DNA from: Campylobacter concisus
GTDB taxonomy: Bacteria > Campylobacterota > Campylobacteria > Campylobacterales > Campylobacteraceae
DNA length: 64,000 nucleotides
Assembly (NCBI RefSeq): GCF_002165775.1
Contig: NZ_NDYP01000003.1
Span: 1 to 64,000 of the forward strand
Reading direction: 5' to 3'
Of this stretch, positions 45,285-53,481 are shown in pieces (position 1 is the first letter of the stretch; every line of letters begins with the position of its first letter). Position numbers and translations under genes: made by a program. The notes under the pieces are model-generated. The model did no database searches, was not told the origin of the DNA, and saw nothing but the letters and a program-made list of their open reading frames with translations.

Positions 45285-46654
45285 AATTAACTTTTAATGG
45301 TTCAATGGCTATTATAAGGCCCTTTGGTTTTTTGGAAGCAGAGAATGTTCCATTAAAATTAAGTGAAAAATATATAAACCAAATTTCATCGCGCGATATC
45401 AGCGCTATACTGCTCTCACTAAAAAATGTTACATTTTTTAGTCCTATTTGGCTTGGTAGAATAATTGAAAATTTAAGCGAAGAAGCACAAAAGCTTGGCG
45501 TGGTATTTGCGATTTGCGATTACAATGAAATTTTTTATGAATTGATGATGAAAACAGTTAAGAATATTTTAAATATTTCAATGTTTGAAAGTGAAAATAT
45601 CGCAAGCTTGTTTTTAAATAAATTTCTAAACAATGCAAATGACAAAGTTTTCATTTATAACTCAACTGAGCAGTATAAGCACTATTTGGCTAATTATCTC
45701 AAAAATCGCTCATTTGATGTGGTTGAGGCTAGAGATGCGACCGAATTTAATAAAAAAAAGAATTTATATGGTTATGCAGTGTCACAGCTAAATCATGTGA
45801 GATTAAGACAAAATCAGATAGATACTTTTATAAAAGATGGTGTCGTTGTTTATGCCATAAAAAGTTTTATGGACTCAGATTTTATCGAAGATTTTGATAT
45901 GTCAGCTCATGACATTATGCTAAAAATCGGATATAAATTTTTTATTTTATGGGTAAATATTTCTGGTGCTTTAAATATAAGGGGTGCAAAATTTCTAATC
46001 AAACTTGCTAGCATTAGCAAAAGATCAGGTGCATTTATTTCGCTTTGTGGCATAAACGAATCAAATTTATCTATCGAATTAGTAACATACCTTAAAGATG
46101 CAAATATATTTATCTATAAAAATTTAAATGACTTTTACAAAGACGACACTATTTTTTATCTTAAAAAAAGAGAGTTTGATGCAGAGCCAGTAGATATTAA
46201 TAAGAGCGTTGCTCAAATTTCATCTTATGTGACGCAAATTGCGAGCAAAATTATCTCACAATTAGCAGAAGAAGAAATTTTGTGTGTTGATACCAAAGTT
46301 AGTGCGCTTGACATAGAGGATGAGTGCGATTATTTGCGTATTTGTGTTCAGTGTTATGGTGATATTTACGCAAGAGTGCTATTTGGAGTAAAAAAAGATA
46401 AATTAGACAAAATTTGCTCTATTTTTATGCCTGAAGGCGATGATTCAAATGATTATTTAAGTGGATATTCTCAAATTTTTAGTATCATTACAGATAAATT
46501 TTTGACTCATCTTTGGCAAAAAGGCATAAAAGCAAAAGTTAGCTTGCCTAAAATTTTATCTGATGATGTTTTTTTTGATCACAATAGTGTAGGCATCATG
46601 AATAGACTAGATGTAAAAGATGATGAAATAGGCTTTGTATTTGTAACCAAGTAA
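45281..46654 (+). CDS. STAS-STAS-CheC/CheX-like fusion protein
   Basis: A 457-residue cytoplasmic protein I read as three domains. Residues 1-115 fit a STAS fold (SMAIIRPFGFLEAENVP, ISAILLSLKNVTFFSPIWLG, VVFAICDYNEIFYELM). Residues about 185-290 fit a second STAS (VVVYAIKSFMDSDF, FFILWVNISGALNIRGAKFL, GAFISLCGINES). Residues 305-457 resemble the CheC/CheX/FliY phosphatase fold, with two pseudo-symmetric helices SYVTQIASKI and SGYSQIFSII and the strand VSLPKIL. In both helices the catalytic pattern (D/S)xxxExxN reads SxxxQxxS, so classic CheY-P phosphatase activity is doubtful. It is coupled to the HDOD gene. Confidence 0.65.
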   Translation: MKLTFNGSMAIIRPFGFLEAENVPLKLSEKYINQISSRDISAILLSLKNVTFFSPIWLGRIIENLSEEAQKLGVVFAICDYNEIFYELMMKTVKNILNISMFESENIASLFLNKFLNNANDKVFIYNSTEQYKHYLANYLKNRSFDVVEARDATEFNKKKNLYGYAVSQLNHVRLRQNQIDTFIKDGVVVYAIKSFMDSDFIEDFDMSAHDIMLKIGYKFFILWVNISGALNIRGAKFLIKLASISKRSGAFISLCGINESNLSIELVTYLKDANIFIYKNLNDFYKDDTIFYLKKREFDAEPVDINKSVAQISSYVTQIASKIISQLAEEEILCVDTKVSALDIEDECDYLRICVQCYGDIYARVLFGVKKDKLDKICSIFMPEGDDSNDYLSGYSQIFSIITDKFLTHLWQKGIKAKVSLPKILSDDVFFDHNSVGIMNRLDVKDDEIGFVFVTK

Positions 46655-46663
46655 GGAGAAGAA

Positions 46664-47311
46664 ATGTATGTTGCACCTAGTATTTTATCGGCTGATTTTG
46701 GAAATTTGGCAGCTGAGATAAGAGCCATTTGCGAGGCTGGGTGCGATCTGGTGCATGTTGATGTTATGGATGGGCATTTTGTGCCAAATTTAACCATCGG
46801 ACCAGTCGTTGTAAATGCCGTTGCAAAAGCAGCCACAAGGCCACTTGATATACATTTGATGGTTGAGAATAACTCATTTTTTGCTGGTCTTTTTTTGCCG
46901 CTAAAACCAAAATTTCTAACCTTTCACATTGAAGAAGAGAAGCACCCATTAAGGCTCATCGATCACATCAGGAAAAATGACGTTAGCCCTGGCATCGTGC
47001 TAAATCCACACACGCCAGTTAGCGTGATCGAGCATATCATAGATGAAGTCGATATGGTGCTTTTGATGAGTGTAAATCCTGGCTTTGGCGGTCAAAAATT
47101 TATGCCAGTCGTGCTTGAGAAAACAAGGGCGCTAAGAGAGCTGATAGAACGAAAAAACGCTAAGTGTCTTATTGAAGTAGATGGCGGCGTAAACGGACTA
47201 AATGCACCTGATCTTGAAGAGGCCGGAGCTGACATCTTGGTAGCTGGCAACTACATCTTCTCATCAAATTCTTACGAACAAGCCATTCGCGCCATAAAGC
47301 TTGAGTTTTGA
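46664..47311 (+). CDS. rpe: Ribulose-phosphate 3-epimerase
   Basis: A 215-residue TIM-barrel enzyme of the pentose phosphate pathway. It shows VAPSILSADFGNLAAEIRAI, CDLVHVDVMDGHFVPNLTIG (metal His and Asp), DIHLMVEN, LMSVNPGFGGQKFMP and EVDGGVNGLNAPDLEEAGAD followed by LVAGNYIF. Ribosome site AAGGAG. It overlaps the exonuclease start by four bases. Confidence 0.96.
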   Translation: MYVAPSILSADFGNLAAEIRAICEAGCDLVHVDVMDGHFVPNLTIGPVVVNAVAKAATRPLDIHLMVENNSFFAGLFLPLKPKFLTFHIEEEKHPLRLIDHIRKNDVSPGIVLNPHTPVSVIEHIIDEVDMVLLMSVNPGFGGQKFMPVVLEKTRALRELIERKNAKCLIEVDGGVNGLNAPDLEEAGADILVAGNYIFSSNSYEQAIRAIKLEF

Positions 47312-48108
47312 AACCAAAAAAACAGCGTTTAGAAAATAGCATAGAAATTTTAGCTAGGCAAAATTTAGGCTATCATGAGTTTATTTTAAGATTTAGCGAT
47401 ATTGAAGAAATTGCATCACTTATTGACGTGCGCGACCTTGATATGTGGCGAACTCTTGGGCTTGACATCACTAGAAATGAAGAGAATGAGATTGAGCTTG
47501 GTACGAGATTTAGAGATATTGGTGATCAGGAATTTTGCGTGGTTGATATCGAAACGACTGGTGGTACGACGAGCGGACAGATCATTGAAATCGGCTCAAT
47601 CAAAATGAAAAATGGCGTTGAGATAGGGCGTTTTGAAAGCTTTGTGGCAGCTAATGTAGTGCCTGAAAATATCACCGAGCTAACCGGCATAAAGGCGAGC
47701 GATCTAGTTGGTGCGCCAAATTTACTAAATGTGCTTGAGCGGTTTAAAATTTTTCTAGGAACTAGCGTCTTTATCGCGCACAACGTAAATTTTGACTATG
47801 GCTTTATCTCTCACAGCTTAAATGAGATCGGCCTTGGCATGTTGCTAAACAGAAAGCTTTGTACCATCGATCTTAGTCGCCGCACTATCGCTTCGCAAAA
47901 ATATGGCCTTGGTTCACTAAAAGAGCTTCTTGGTATAAACAATACCCACCACAGAGCGCTAAACGACGCAATAGCTGCAGCTGAAATTTTTAAAGTTTGT
48001 CTCACGCGCCTACCTTTTAGTATCCAAACCACAGAGGATCTCATAAGCTTTAGCAAAACAGCTCCAAGCGTGAAGCTAAAACCTGAACCAGTTTTGTGTG
48101 CAAATTAG
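47308..48108 (+). CDS. DnaQ-family 3'-5' exonuclease
   Basis: A 266-residue DEDDh exonuclease. Exo I FCVVDIETTGGTTSGQIIEI, Exo II VFIAHNVNFDYGFISHSLNE and Exo III HRALNDAIAAAEIF with the catalytic His give the DEDDh set. The N-terminal 70 residues (QNLGYHEFILRF) form an extra segment. It probably serves as a polymerase III epsilon-type proofreader or repair nuclease; the rpe-dnaQ order is as in C. jejuni. The start is TTG overlapping the rpe TGA (TTGA). Confidence 0.92.
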   Translation: MKPKKQRLENSIEILARQNLGYHEFILRFSDIEEIASLIDVRDLDMWRTLGLDITRNEENEIELGTRFRDIGDQEFCVVDIETTGGTTSGQIIEIGSIKMKNGVEIGRFESFVAANVVPENITELTGIKASDLVGAPNLLNVLERFKIFLGTSVFIAHNVNFDYGFISHSLNEIGLGMLLNRKLCTIDLSRRTIASQKYGLGSLKELLGINNTHHRALNDAIAAAEIFKVCLTRLPFSIQTTEDLISFSKTAPSVKLKPEPVLCAN

Positions 48109-48196
48109 CGATAAAAAATTATCCACAATCCTACATTAATTTTTATGCGATCTTTTTTTTAAAGGATTGTGGGGAGTTTGCTAAATTTTACAAAAA
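48109..48196. other. Intergenic region with a long inverted repeat
   Basis: CCACAATCCT (48123-48132) and AGGATTGTGG (48163-48172) are perfectly complementary across 30 bases containing a run of eight Ts. TTATCCACA (48119-48127) matches a DnaA box. It could be a transcription terminator with a large loop or a protein site. Confidence 0.35.
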
Positions 48197-48646
48197 ATGA
48201 GGCAAATGAGCCAGAAAAATCCTATTTCAAATTTTATCTCAGCTGACGATGAGATGCTTACTTTTTTGTTAAATTTTAGCAATAAGTGGTGCGTGAGTAA
48301 CGATGGAGCGGAGTTTATAGAACAAAATTTGACCTTTATTGGCTCAAAGCCAGTTTTACAAAATTTAAAAGATTACAAAATGGCTGAATATAAAAATTTT
48401 GCAGACATTAAAAAATTCCTCAGCTCAAATCCAAGCATCAAAAGTAAAATTTTAAGTGGCGATATAAACTACATCGGCGACAACTTAACAAATATAGAGA
48501 TTAAATTTGAGCCTGAGGATTTTTACGATTTTTTAAAATTTATAGTTGAAAATATCCCAGAGCATCACTATTTTTGTAGTCCCAAGGAGGGCTGGATATT
48601 GTTTATTGCGATGGAGGGATGTGTGGAATTTGGTGTTTTGCACTAA
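48197..48646 (+). CDS. Unknown small soluble protein
   Basis: A 149-residue acidic protein without signal or membrane span. It begins MRQMSQKNPISNFISADDEM, has a middle repeat-rich region (NFADIKKFLSSNPSIKSKIL) and a C-terminus rich in aromatic strands (HHYFCSPKEGWILFIAMEGC, VEFGVLH). The W-I-L-F-I-A-M-E-G-x-V-E-F-G ending recalls small immunity proteins of the SMI1/Imm type by pattern only, and no toxin lies nearby. The ribosome site is poor, and the start could be MSQ three codons later. I assign no function. Confidence 0.6.
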   Translation: MRQMSQKNPISNFISADDEMLTFLLNFSNKWCVSNDGAEFIEQNLTFIGSKPVLQNLKDYKMAEYKNFADIKKFLSSNPSIKSKILSGDINYIGDNLTNIEIKFEPEDFYDFLKFIVENIPEHHYFCSPKEGWILFIAMEGCVEFGVLH

Positions 48647-48804
48647 TGAATTTATTAAATTTGTTTTTAAGCAGTTGTCTAAATTTGTCCACAAAGGCAA
48701 AACGCAAAAGCAAATTCTTTCCGTAAAGATTCTTAAAATTAACAAAAAGTTAGGATCGCATGTCAACACCTCTTATTGCTAGCAAAATTTAATCAATTTT
48801 TTTA

Positions 48805-48810
48805 TATAAT
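48805..48810 (+). promoter_or_regulatory. Promoter -10 of the NSS transporter gene
   Basis: A perfect TATAAT preceded by TTTTTTTA lies 26 bases before the ATG at 48836. The 188-base gap before it shows no gene. Confidence 0.55.
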
Positions 48811-48835
48811 CCCTATTTTTCACAAAGGCAAAAAG

Positions 48836-50209
48836 ATGAATAGAAAATCTTGGAGTTCAAGGCTCACATACATTTTAGCTGTTGCAGGAGCTACGGTCGG
48901 CTTTGGTGCGACGTGGCGTTTTCCGTATCTAGTCGGGCAAAACGGCGGCGGCGCCTATGTTTTAATATTTTGCATAGCAATGATTGTTATAGGGATTCCT
49001 ATGATTTTAGTTGAAAACGCGATCGGTAGACGTCTAAAATGCAACGCTGTGGATGCTTTTGGTGGATCAATAAATGGCAAAAAGATTAGCAAAAAGTGGC
49101 AGATCGTTGGCTGGATGGGGCTTGTTGGCGCATTTGGCATTATGGCTTACTACATGGTTATTGGCGGCTGGGTGCTAAACTATATCGCGCAAATTTCATT
49201 TGGTTTGCTTGATCTCTCGCATGTGGTTAGTTTTGAGGAGACAAGTGCATTTTATGAGCAAAATATCGTAAGCAATCCACTTGCTATAAGCTTTGCGACG
49301 CTTGTTTTTGTGCTGGTTAATTACGCTATTTTGGTGCAGGGTGCGGTCGGCGGTATCGAGCGATCAGCGAAATTTTTAATGCCACTACTTTTTATTTTAA
49401 TGCTTATTATGATTGCTAAAAATATCACGCTAGATGGTGCAATAGAGGGCGTAAAATTTTACTTAACACCTAACTTTTCAAAGATAAACTTAAAGCTTTT
49501 CGTTGATGTTTTGGGGCAGGTCTTTTTTGCTCTTTCGCTTGGATTTGGTGTGATGATCACTCTTTCTAGCTTTGTGAAAAAGGACGAAGGGCTGGTTAAA
49601 ATTTCTATCATTACAGGCATTTTAAATACGGTAATCGCTGTGCTTGCAGGCTTTATGATATTCCCTTCTCTTTTTAGCTATGGTGTATCGCCAGATAGTG
49701 GCCCAAGTTTGGTATTTAAATCACTACCAATTGTTTTTTCTCACATGCCATTTGGTGGTTTTTTTGCGGTTGCGTTTTTTACACTATTAATGATCGCTGC
49801 ACTTACGACATCACTACCAATATATGAAGTAATAATCACAACACTTCAAGAAAAATTTAAGATAAAACGCAAGAAAGCAATATTTTTAGTTCTTGGAGGC
49901 ATATTTATTTTAGGAAATTTACCTTCGCTGATGGCCACAAATATACTAAGCCATGTAAGCATTTTTGGTAAGAATATTTTTGATGCATATGATTCAATAA
50001 GTGCAACGATATTTTTTGTATTTACCTCATTTGGTTGTGCTATATTTGTAGGTTGGGTGCTAAAAGATGATGCAAAAAAAGAGATTTTGCAAGGTAGTGA
50101 AAAACATGCAAAATTAATAAATGTCTGGTTTTGGTATATAAAATTTGTCGTGCCGTTTATCATTTTGGTGCTTTTTATCAGCTCGTTTTACGATAATTTT
50201 TTAAAATAG
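48836..50209 (+). CDS. Sodium-dependent transporter of the NSS (SNF) family
   Basis: A 457-residue protein with about 11-12 spans and NSS signatures: TYILAVAGATVGFGATWRFP (Na+/substrate site 1 in TM1) followed by YLVGQNGGGAYVL, IPMILVENAIGRRL, and FALSLGFGVMITLSSF in TM6. It imports amino acids or related osmolytes with sodium; the substrate cannot be told from the sequence. The start is ATG 48836 after AAAGGCAAAAAG, not the upstream TTG 48776, which precedes the promoter. Confidence 0.93.
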   Translation: MNRKSWSSRLTYILAVAGATVGFGATWRFPYLVGQNGGGAYVLIFCIAMIVIGIPMILVENAIGRRLKCNAVDAFGGSINGKKISKKWQIVGWMGLVGAFGIMAYYMVIGGWVLNYIAQISFGLLDLSHVVSFEETSAFYEQNIVSNPLAISFATLVFVLVNYAILVQGAVGGIERSAKFLMPLLFILMLIMIAKNITLDGAIEGVKFYLTPNFSKINLKLFVDVLGQVFFALSLGFGVMITLSSFVKKDEGLVKISIITGILNTVIAVLAGFMIFPSLFSYGVSPDSGPSLVFKSLPIVFSHMPFGGFFAVAFFTLLMIAALTTSLPIYEVIITTLQEKFKIKRKKAIFLVLGGIFILGNLPSLMATNILSHVSIFGKNIFDAYDSISATIFFVFTSFGCAIFVGWVLKDDAKKEILQGSEKHAKLINVWFWYIKFVVPFIILVLFISSFYDNFLK

Positions 50210-50220
50210 GGCGTAAAAAT

Positions 50221-51423
50221 ATGTTTTATTTTTTACTCGGTATTTACTTTTTTTACGTCGCCGCAAAGGCTATTTTGGCGATTTTGCAGATAAATTTTAT
50301 ACGCGCGGAGGCTAAAAAGCCGGCCGTCGTGCTAGAGCAGGGCCAATACGAATCAGCCGCCGTAGCCGCGATAAGCAATCAAAAATTTGAGCTAATTAGC
50401 CTTCTCTATCACGCTGCGATATTTATGATGTGGGCGTGCTGGGGACTTGGCGCGATATCGGGGCATGCTTATAAAACGGGAGATATAGGCGATAACGTCT
50501 TTATGGTTATGGTATTTTTGCTCGTTTCGTCGCTGCTGGAGCTGCCGTTAAATATCTATGAAACCTTCGTCAAAGATAAAAAGCTCGGCTTTTCAAACGT
50601 AACGCCCAAAATTTTCGTACTCGATCTACTTAAAACGCTCGCGCTCACGCTGGTGTTTGGCACTCTGTTTGTGTGGCTGGTGCTTCTTTGCATTAGATTT
50701 TTGGGCGATTTTTGGTGGTTTTGGGCGTTTTTGATGAGCTTCGCGGTCGCGCTCGTTATAAATCTCATTTACCCGACGCTTATCGCGCCTATCTTTAACA
50801 AAATGCAGCCGCTAGAGGACGGTGAGCTAAAAAGCCGTATAGAATGGCTTTTGGCGCAGTGCGGCTTTAAAAGTAGTGGCGTTTTTACGATAGACGCCAG
50901 CAAGCGCGACAACCGTCTAAACGCCTATTTTGGCGGCCTTGGCGCGACTAAACGCGTGGTGCTTTTCGACACGCTCGTTAAGAAACTAAGTTTAGAGGAG
51001 ATAATCGCCGTTTTGGGGCATGAGCTTGGGCACTTTAAGCACAAAGATATCCTAAAAATGATCGCCCTAAGCGCGGTTATGCTTTTTGCGATGTTTTTTA
51101 TATTCGGTAACATCCCTGACGAGGCGTATCAGGCGCTGGGGCTTCATAGCGGAGGCGGCGGAGTGATCGTGTTTTTGCTACTTTTTTCGCCGATTTTCGG
51201 ATTTTTATTTTCGCCTATTAGCTCGTATTTTAGCCGCGCGAACGAATTTGGCGCCGATAAATTCGCTGGCGAAATCTCAAACAAGGCCGACATGATAAGC
51301 GCGCTAAAAAAGCTAGGCTCCGAGAACAAGGCCTTCCCGAAGGCTCATCCGCTCTACGCGTTTGTATATCACTCGCACCCAAGCCTTTTTGAGCGTATAA
51401 ACGAGCTGGAAAATGAAAATTGA
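50221..51423 (+). CDS. M48-family membrane zinc protease (Ste24/CAAX prenyl protease-like)
   Basis: A 400-residue integral membrane protease with about six spans. The active site HELGH in VLGHELGHFKHKDILKM and the downstream Glu in ANEFGADKFAGE bind zinc. The N-terminal NQKFELISLLYHAAIFMMW and LPLNIYETFVKDKKLGFSN are typical of the Ste24-like bacterial M48 group. It may degrade or mature membrane proteins. The DNA is much richer in GC than its neighbours (one 60-base sample at 50641-50700 counts 50% GC, versus 27% at 52441-52500), suggesting a different history. It overlaps prmC by 11 bases. Confidence 0.92.
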   Translation: MFYFLLGIYFFYVAAKAILAILQINFIRAEAKKPAVVLEQGQYESAAVAAISNQKFELISLLYHAAIFMMWACWGLGAISGHAYKTGDIGDNVFMVMVFLLVSSLLELPLNIYETFVKDKKLGFSNVTPKIFVLDLLKTLALTLVFGTLFVWLVLLCIRFLGDFWWFWAFLMSFAVALVINLIYPTLIAPIFNKMQPLEDGELKSRIEWLLAQCGFKSSGVFTIDASKRDNRLNAYFGGLGATKRVVLFDTLVKKLSLEEIIAVLGHELGHFKHKDILKMIALSAVMLFAMFFIFGNIPDEAYQALGLHSGGGGVIVFLLLFSPIFGFLFSPISSYFSRANEFGADKFAGEISNKADMISALKKLGSENKAFPKAHPLYAFVYHSHPSLFERINELENEN

Positions 51424-52225
51424 AGAAGCTCTTAAAGAGGCTAGTTTAAGGCTAAGCTCGCTTTGCCAAAATCCAAGCAGAGTGGCTAAAATCTTGATTA
51501 TGAACTATCTTGATGTGAGCATTGAATGGATATTTTTAAATCAAAAAAATGAATTTGACGAGAGCGGCTATTTTGCTCTAGTTAAAAGGTATGAAAACTA
51601 CGAGCCTCTTGAATATATAACTGGTAAAGCTAGCTTTTATGGGCTTGATTTTTACGTGGAAAGTGGAGTACTTATCCCAAGACCTGAAACAGAAATTTTA
51701 GTGGATAAAGTAATAGAAATTTCACGCGAATATAATGAACCAAAGATCGCAGAAATAGGCACAGGAAGTGGAATTATTAGTATCATGCTAGCTCTAAAAA
51801 CAAAGGCAAATATTGTAGCGACAGACATCAACGAAAAAGCTTTGATGCTTGCTAAAAAAAATGCAGATAAATTTGATGTAGGTGGGAGGATCAAATTTTT
51901 AAACTGCTCTTATGTGGATGAAATTTTAGAAGATATTGATATTTTGGTTTCAAATCCGCCATATATTGCAAGAGGCTATAAACTTAGTGAATTTGTACTA
52001 AATGAGCCAGAAAGTGCGCTCTTTGGAGGTGAAGTAGGAGATGAAATCTTAAAAGATATTATTCTCATAGCCAAAGATCGTAATATCAAAAATGTTGCTT
52101 GTGAGATGGGGTACGATCAAAAAGCAAGTATGCAAAAATTCTTAGAGGCCAATGGTTTTGAGTATAGTTTTTACAAAGATTTAGCTGGCTTTGATAGAGG
52201 CTTTTGCGCGAAGTTAAAAATATAA
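51413..52225 (+). CDS. prmC: Release factor glutamine methyltransferase PrmC (HemK)
   Basis: A 270-residue SAM enzyme that methylates the GGQ glutamine of RF1/RF2. It has YEPLEYITGKASFYGLDFYV followed by the SAM motif KIAEIGTGSGIISIMLALKT, and the catalytic NPPY in DILVSNPPYIARGYKLS. It begins inside the M48 gene, but its composition reverts to AT-rich DNA. C-terminal ACEMGYDQKASMQKFLEANG is conserved. Confidence 0.95.
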   Translation: MKIEEALKEASLRLSSLCQNPSRVAKILIMNYLDVSIEWIFLNQKNEFDESGYFALVKRYENYEPLEYITGKASFYGLDFYVESGVLIPRPETEILVDKVIEISREYNEPKIAEIGTGSGIISIMLALKTKANIVATDINEKALMLAKKNADKFDVGGRIKFLNCSYVDEILEDIDILVSNPPYIARGYKLSEFVLNEPESALFGGEVGDEILKDIILIAKDRNIKNVACEMGYDQKASMQKFLEANGFEYSFYKDLAGFDRGFCAKLKI

Positions 52226-52235
52226 AGGAGAGAGT

Positions 52236-52715
52236 TTGAGAGGAATTTATTTTTTGCTTTTGGCAGTACTTATAGGAGCTGAGCTAACGCTTGGTATTTT
52301 AGTGGCACCAGTCATATTTTTCCCGCAAAGCATCATAGGAGATGGCATACTTACGCATTTTATGAGCGGTCAAATGATGACAAAGATATTTTTGAAATTT
52401 AATTATATTTTGCTTTTTGTAAGCATATTTGTAATGATTGGTGAGCTATTTGATCTTAGAAAAAAGCTTATTTTTTCACTAAAATTTAGCATGTTAATGC
52501 TTGCTTTTTTAAATTTAGCCTTAGCTTTGAGCTTTGTATTTTTCTTTACGCCTTTTATAGTTTACGCTCAAAATTTGGGGGTCGATGCGACACAGACGGC
52601 TGAATTTGCCAAAATGCATAGTGCGAGTGAATATGTGATGAAAATCATGCTTGTTTTGCAAATCATTTTATTTTTTGTGAAATTTAAGATTAGTCAAAAT
52701 GAACGCAAAGCCTGA
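52236..52715 (+). CDS. DUF4149 membrane protein
   Basis: A 159-residue protein with four spans (YFLLLAVLIGAELTLGILVA; KFNYILLFVSIFVMIGELFD; FSMLMLAFLNLALALSFVFF; MKIMLVLQIILFFVKF). The pattern G-A-E-L-T-L-G-I-L-V-A-P-V-I-F fits the DUF4149 family, whose function is unknown. Start TTG at 52236 after AAGGAGAGAGT. It lies between prmC and the threonine exporter, overlapping the latter by 17 bases. Confidence 0.75.
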   Translation: MRGIYFLLLAVLIGAELTLGILVAPVIFFPQSIIGDGILTHFMSGQMMTKIFLKFNYILLFVSIFVMIGELFDLRKKLIFSLKFSMLMLAFLNLALALSFVFFFTPFIVYAQNLGVDATQTAEFAKMHSASEYVMKIMLVLQIILFFVKFKISQNERKA

Positions 52716-53481
52716 TATTCAAGTCTTAACAAATTTTCTAGCCGAATACACGAGTGCGATGGTGAGCGCGGGCACCTACACTGCGCGCGTAGAAAAGTGC
52801 GTAGACCGCATAGCTAAACACTACGGCTACGACATTAGCGTGACGATTTTTGTGAAGTATTTTACGATTAGCGTCATGGACTCGGCCGACAACTCCCTGC
52901 GCCGAACTTACGTGAAAAAGATCCCGTTTGGTCATGTGAGTTTTAACCGCATTTCCGAGCTTTCGTCGCTTAGTTGGCGGATCTTGGATGAAAATTTGAG
53001 CTTAGAGGAGGCCAAAGAGCAGTTTGAGGGCGTCATGCGCATTGGTGCGCATAAATTTATAAGCTCGCTTATTTTAATAAGTCTTGCAAATGCGGCGTTT
53101 TGCAGGCTTTTTGGCGGCGATATTGGCTCGGTAGCTTGCGTATTTTTTGCGACGCTCGTGGGATATAGCCTTAGATTTGCGCTTGCTAAAATGGGCATAA
53201 ATTTAAAAATCCAGTACGTCCTAGTCTCGTTTGTCGTCTCTTTTATCGCCTATCTTGGTGTGTTTTACGGCTTTACGCACACTAGCGACGTCGCGATCGG
53301 CTCGTCGATACTCTTTTTGATGCCGGGCGTTTTTCTCATAAACTCGGTCTTTGATATCCTAAACGACAACACGCTTGTAGGCATCAGCAGGGCCGTGAGC
53401 ACGGGCATCTTGATACTTTGCATAGCAGTGGGCGTCTATATCACGCTCTCGCTTAGCAATGCGGAGATTTTACATGTTTGA
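52699..53481 (+). CDS. Threonine/serine exporter, ThrE N-terminal (DUF1212) subunit
   Basis: A 260-residue protein. The N-terminal soluble domain (TSAMVSAGTYTARVEKCVDR, YDISVTIFVKYFTISVMDS, FNRISELSSLSWRILDENLS) is characteristic of ThrE/DUF1212, followed by five spans ending ILILCIAVGVYITLSL. With the next gene it makes a two-component ThrE exporter of threonine and serine. The DNA is GC-rich relative to prmC and DUF4149. The start lies inside the DUF4149 gene. Confidence 0.9.
   Translation: MNAKPDIQVLTNFLAEYTSAMVSAGTYTARVEKCVDRIAKHYGYDISVTIFVKYFTISVMDSADNSLRRTYVKKIPFGHVSFNRISELSSLSWRILDENLSLEEAKEQFEGVMRIGAHKFISSLILISLANAAFCRLFGGDIGSVACVFFATLVGYSLRFALAKMGINLKIQYVLVSFVVSFIAYLGVFYGFTHTSDVAIGSSILFLMPGVFLINSVFDILNDNTLVGISRAVSTGILILCIAVGVYITLSLSNAEILHV

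Noticed and set aside
45281-46654. Active CheY-P phosphatase
   Set aside because: The E and N of the CheC/CheX signature are replaced by Q and S in both helices, so activity cannot be claimed.
48119-48127. TTATCCACA, a perfect DnaA-box-like nonamer
   Set aside because: It is a single copy with no cluster, no DUE-like array and no dnaA gene nearby, so it does not support an origin.
48836-50209. A MetS-like small NSS subunit next to the transporter
   Set aside because: No small hydrophobic frame with a ribosome site lies beside this NSS gene; the 36-residue frame at 4629 is far away.
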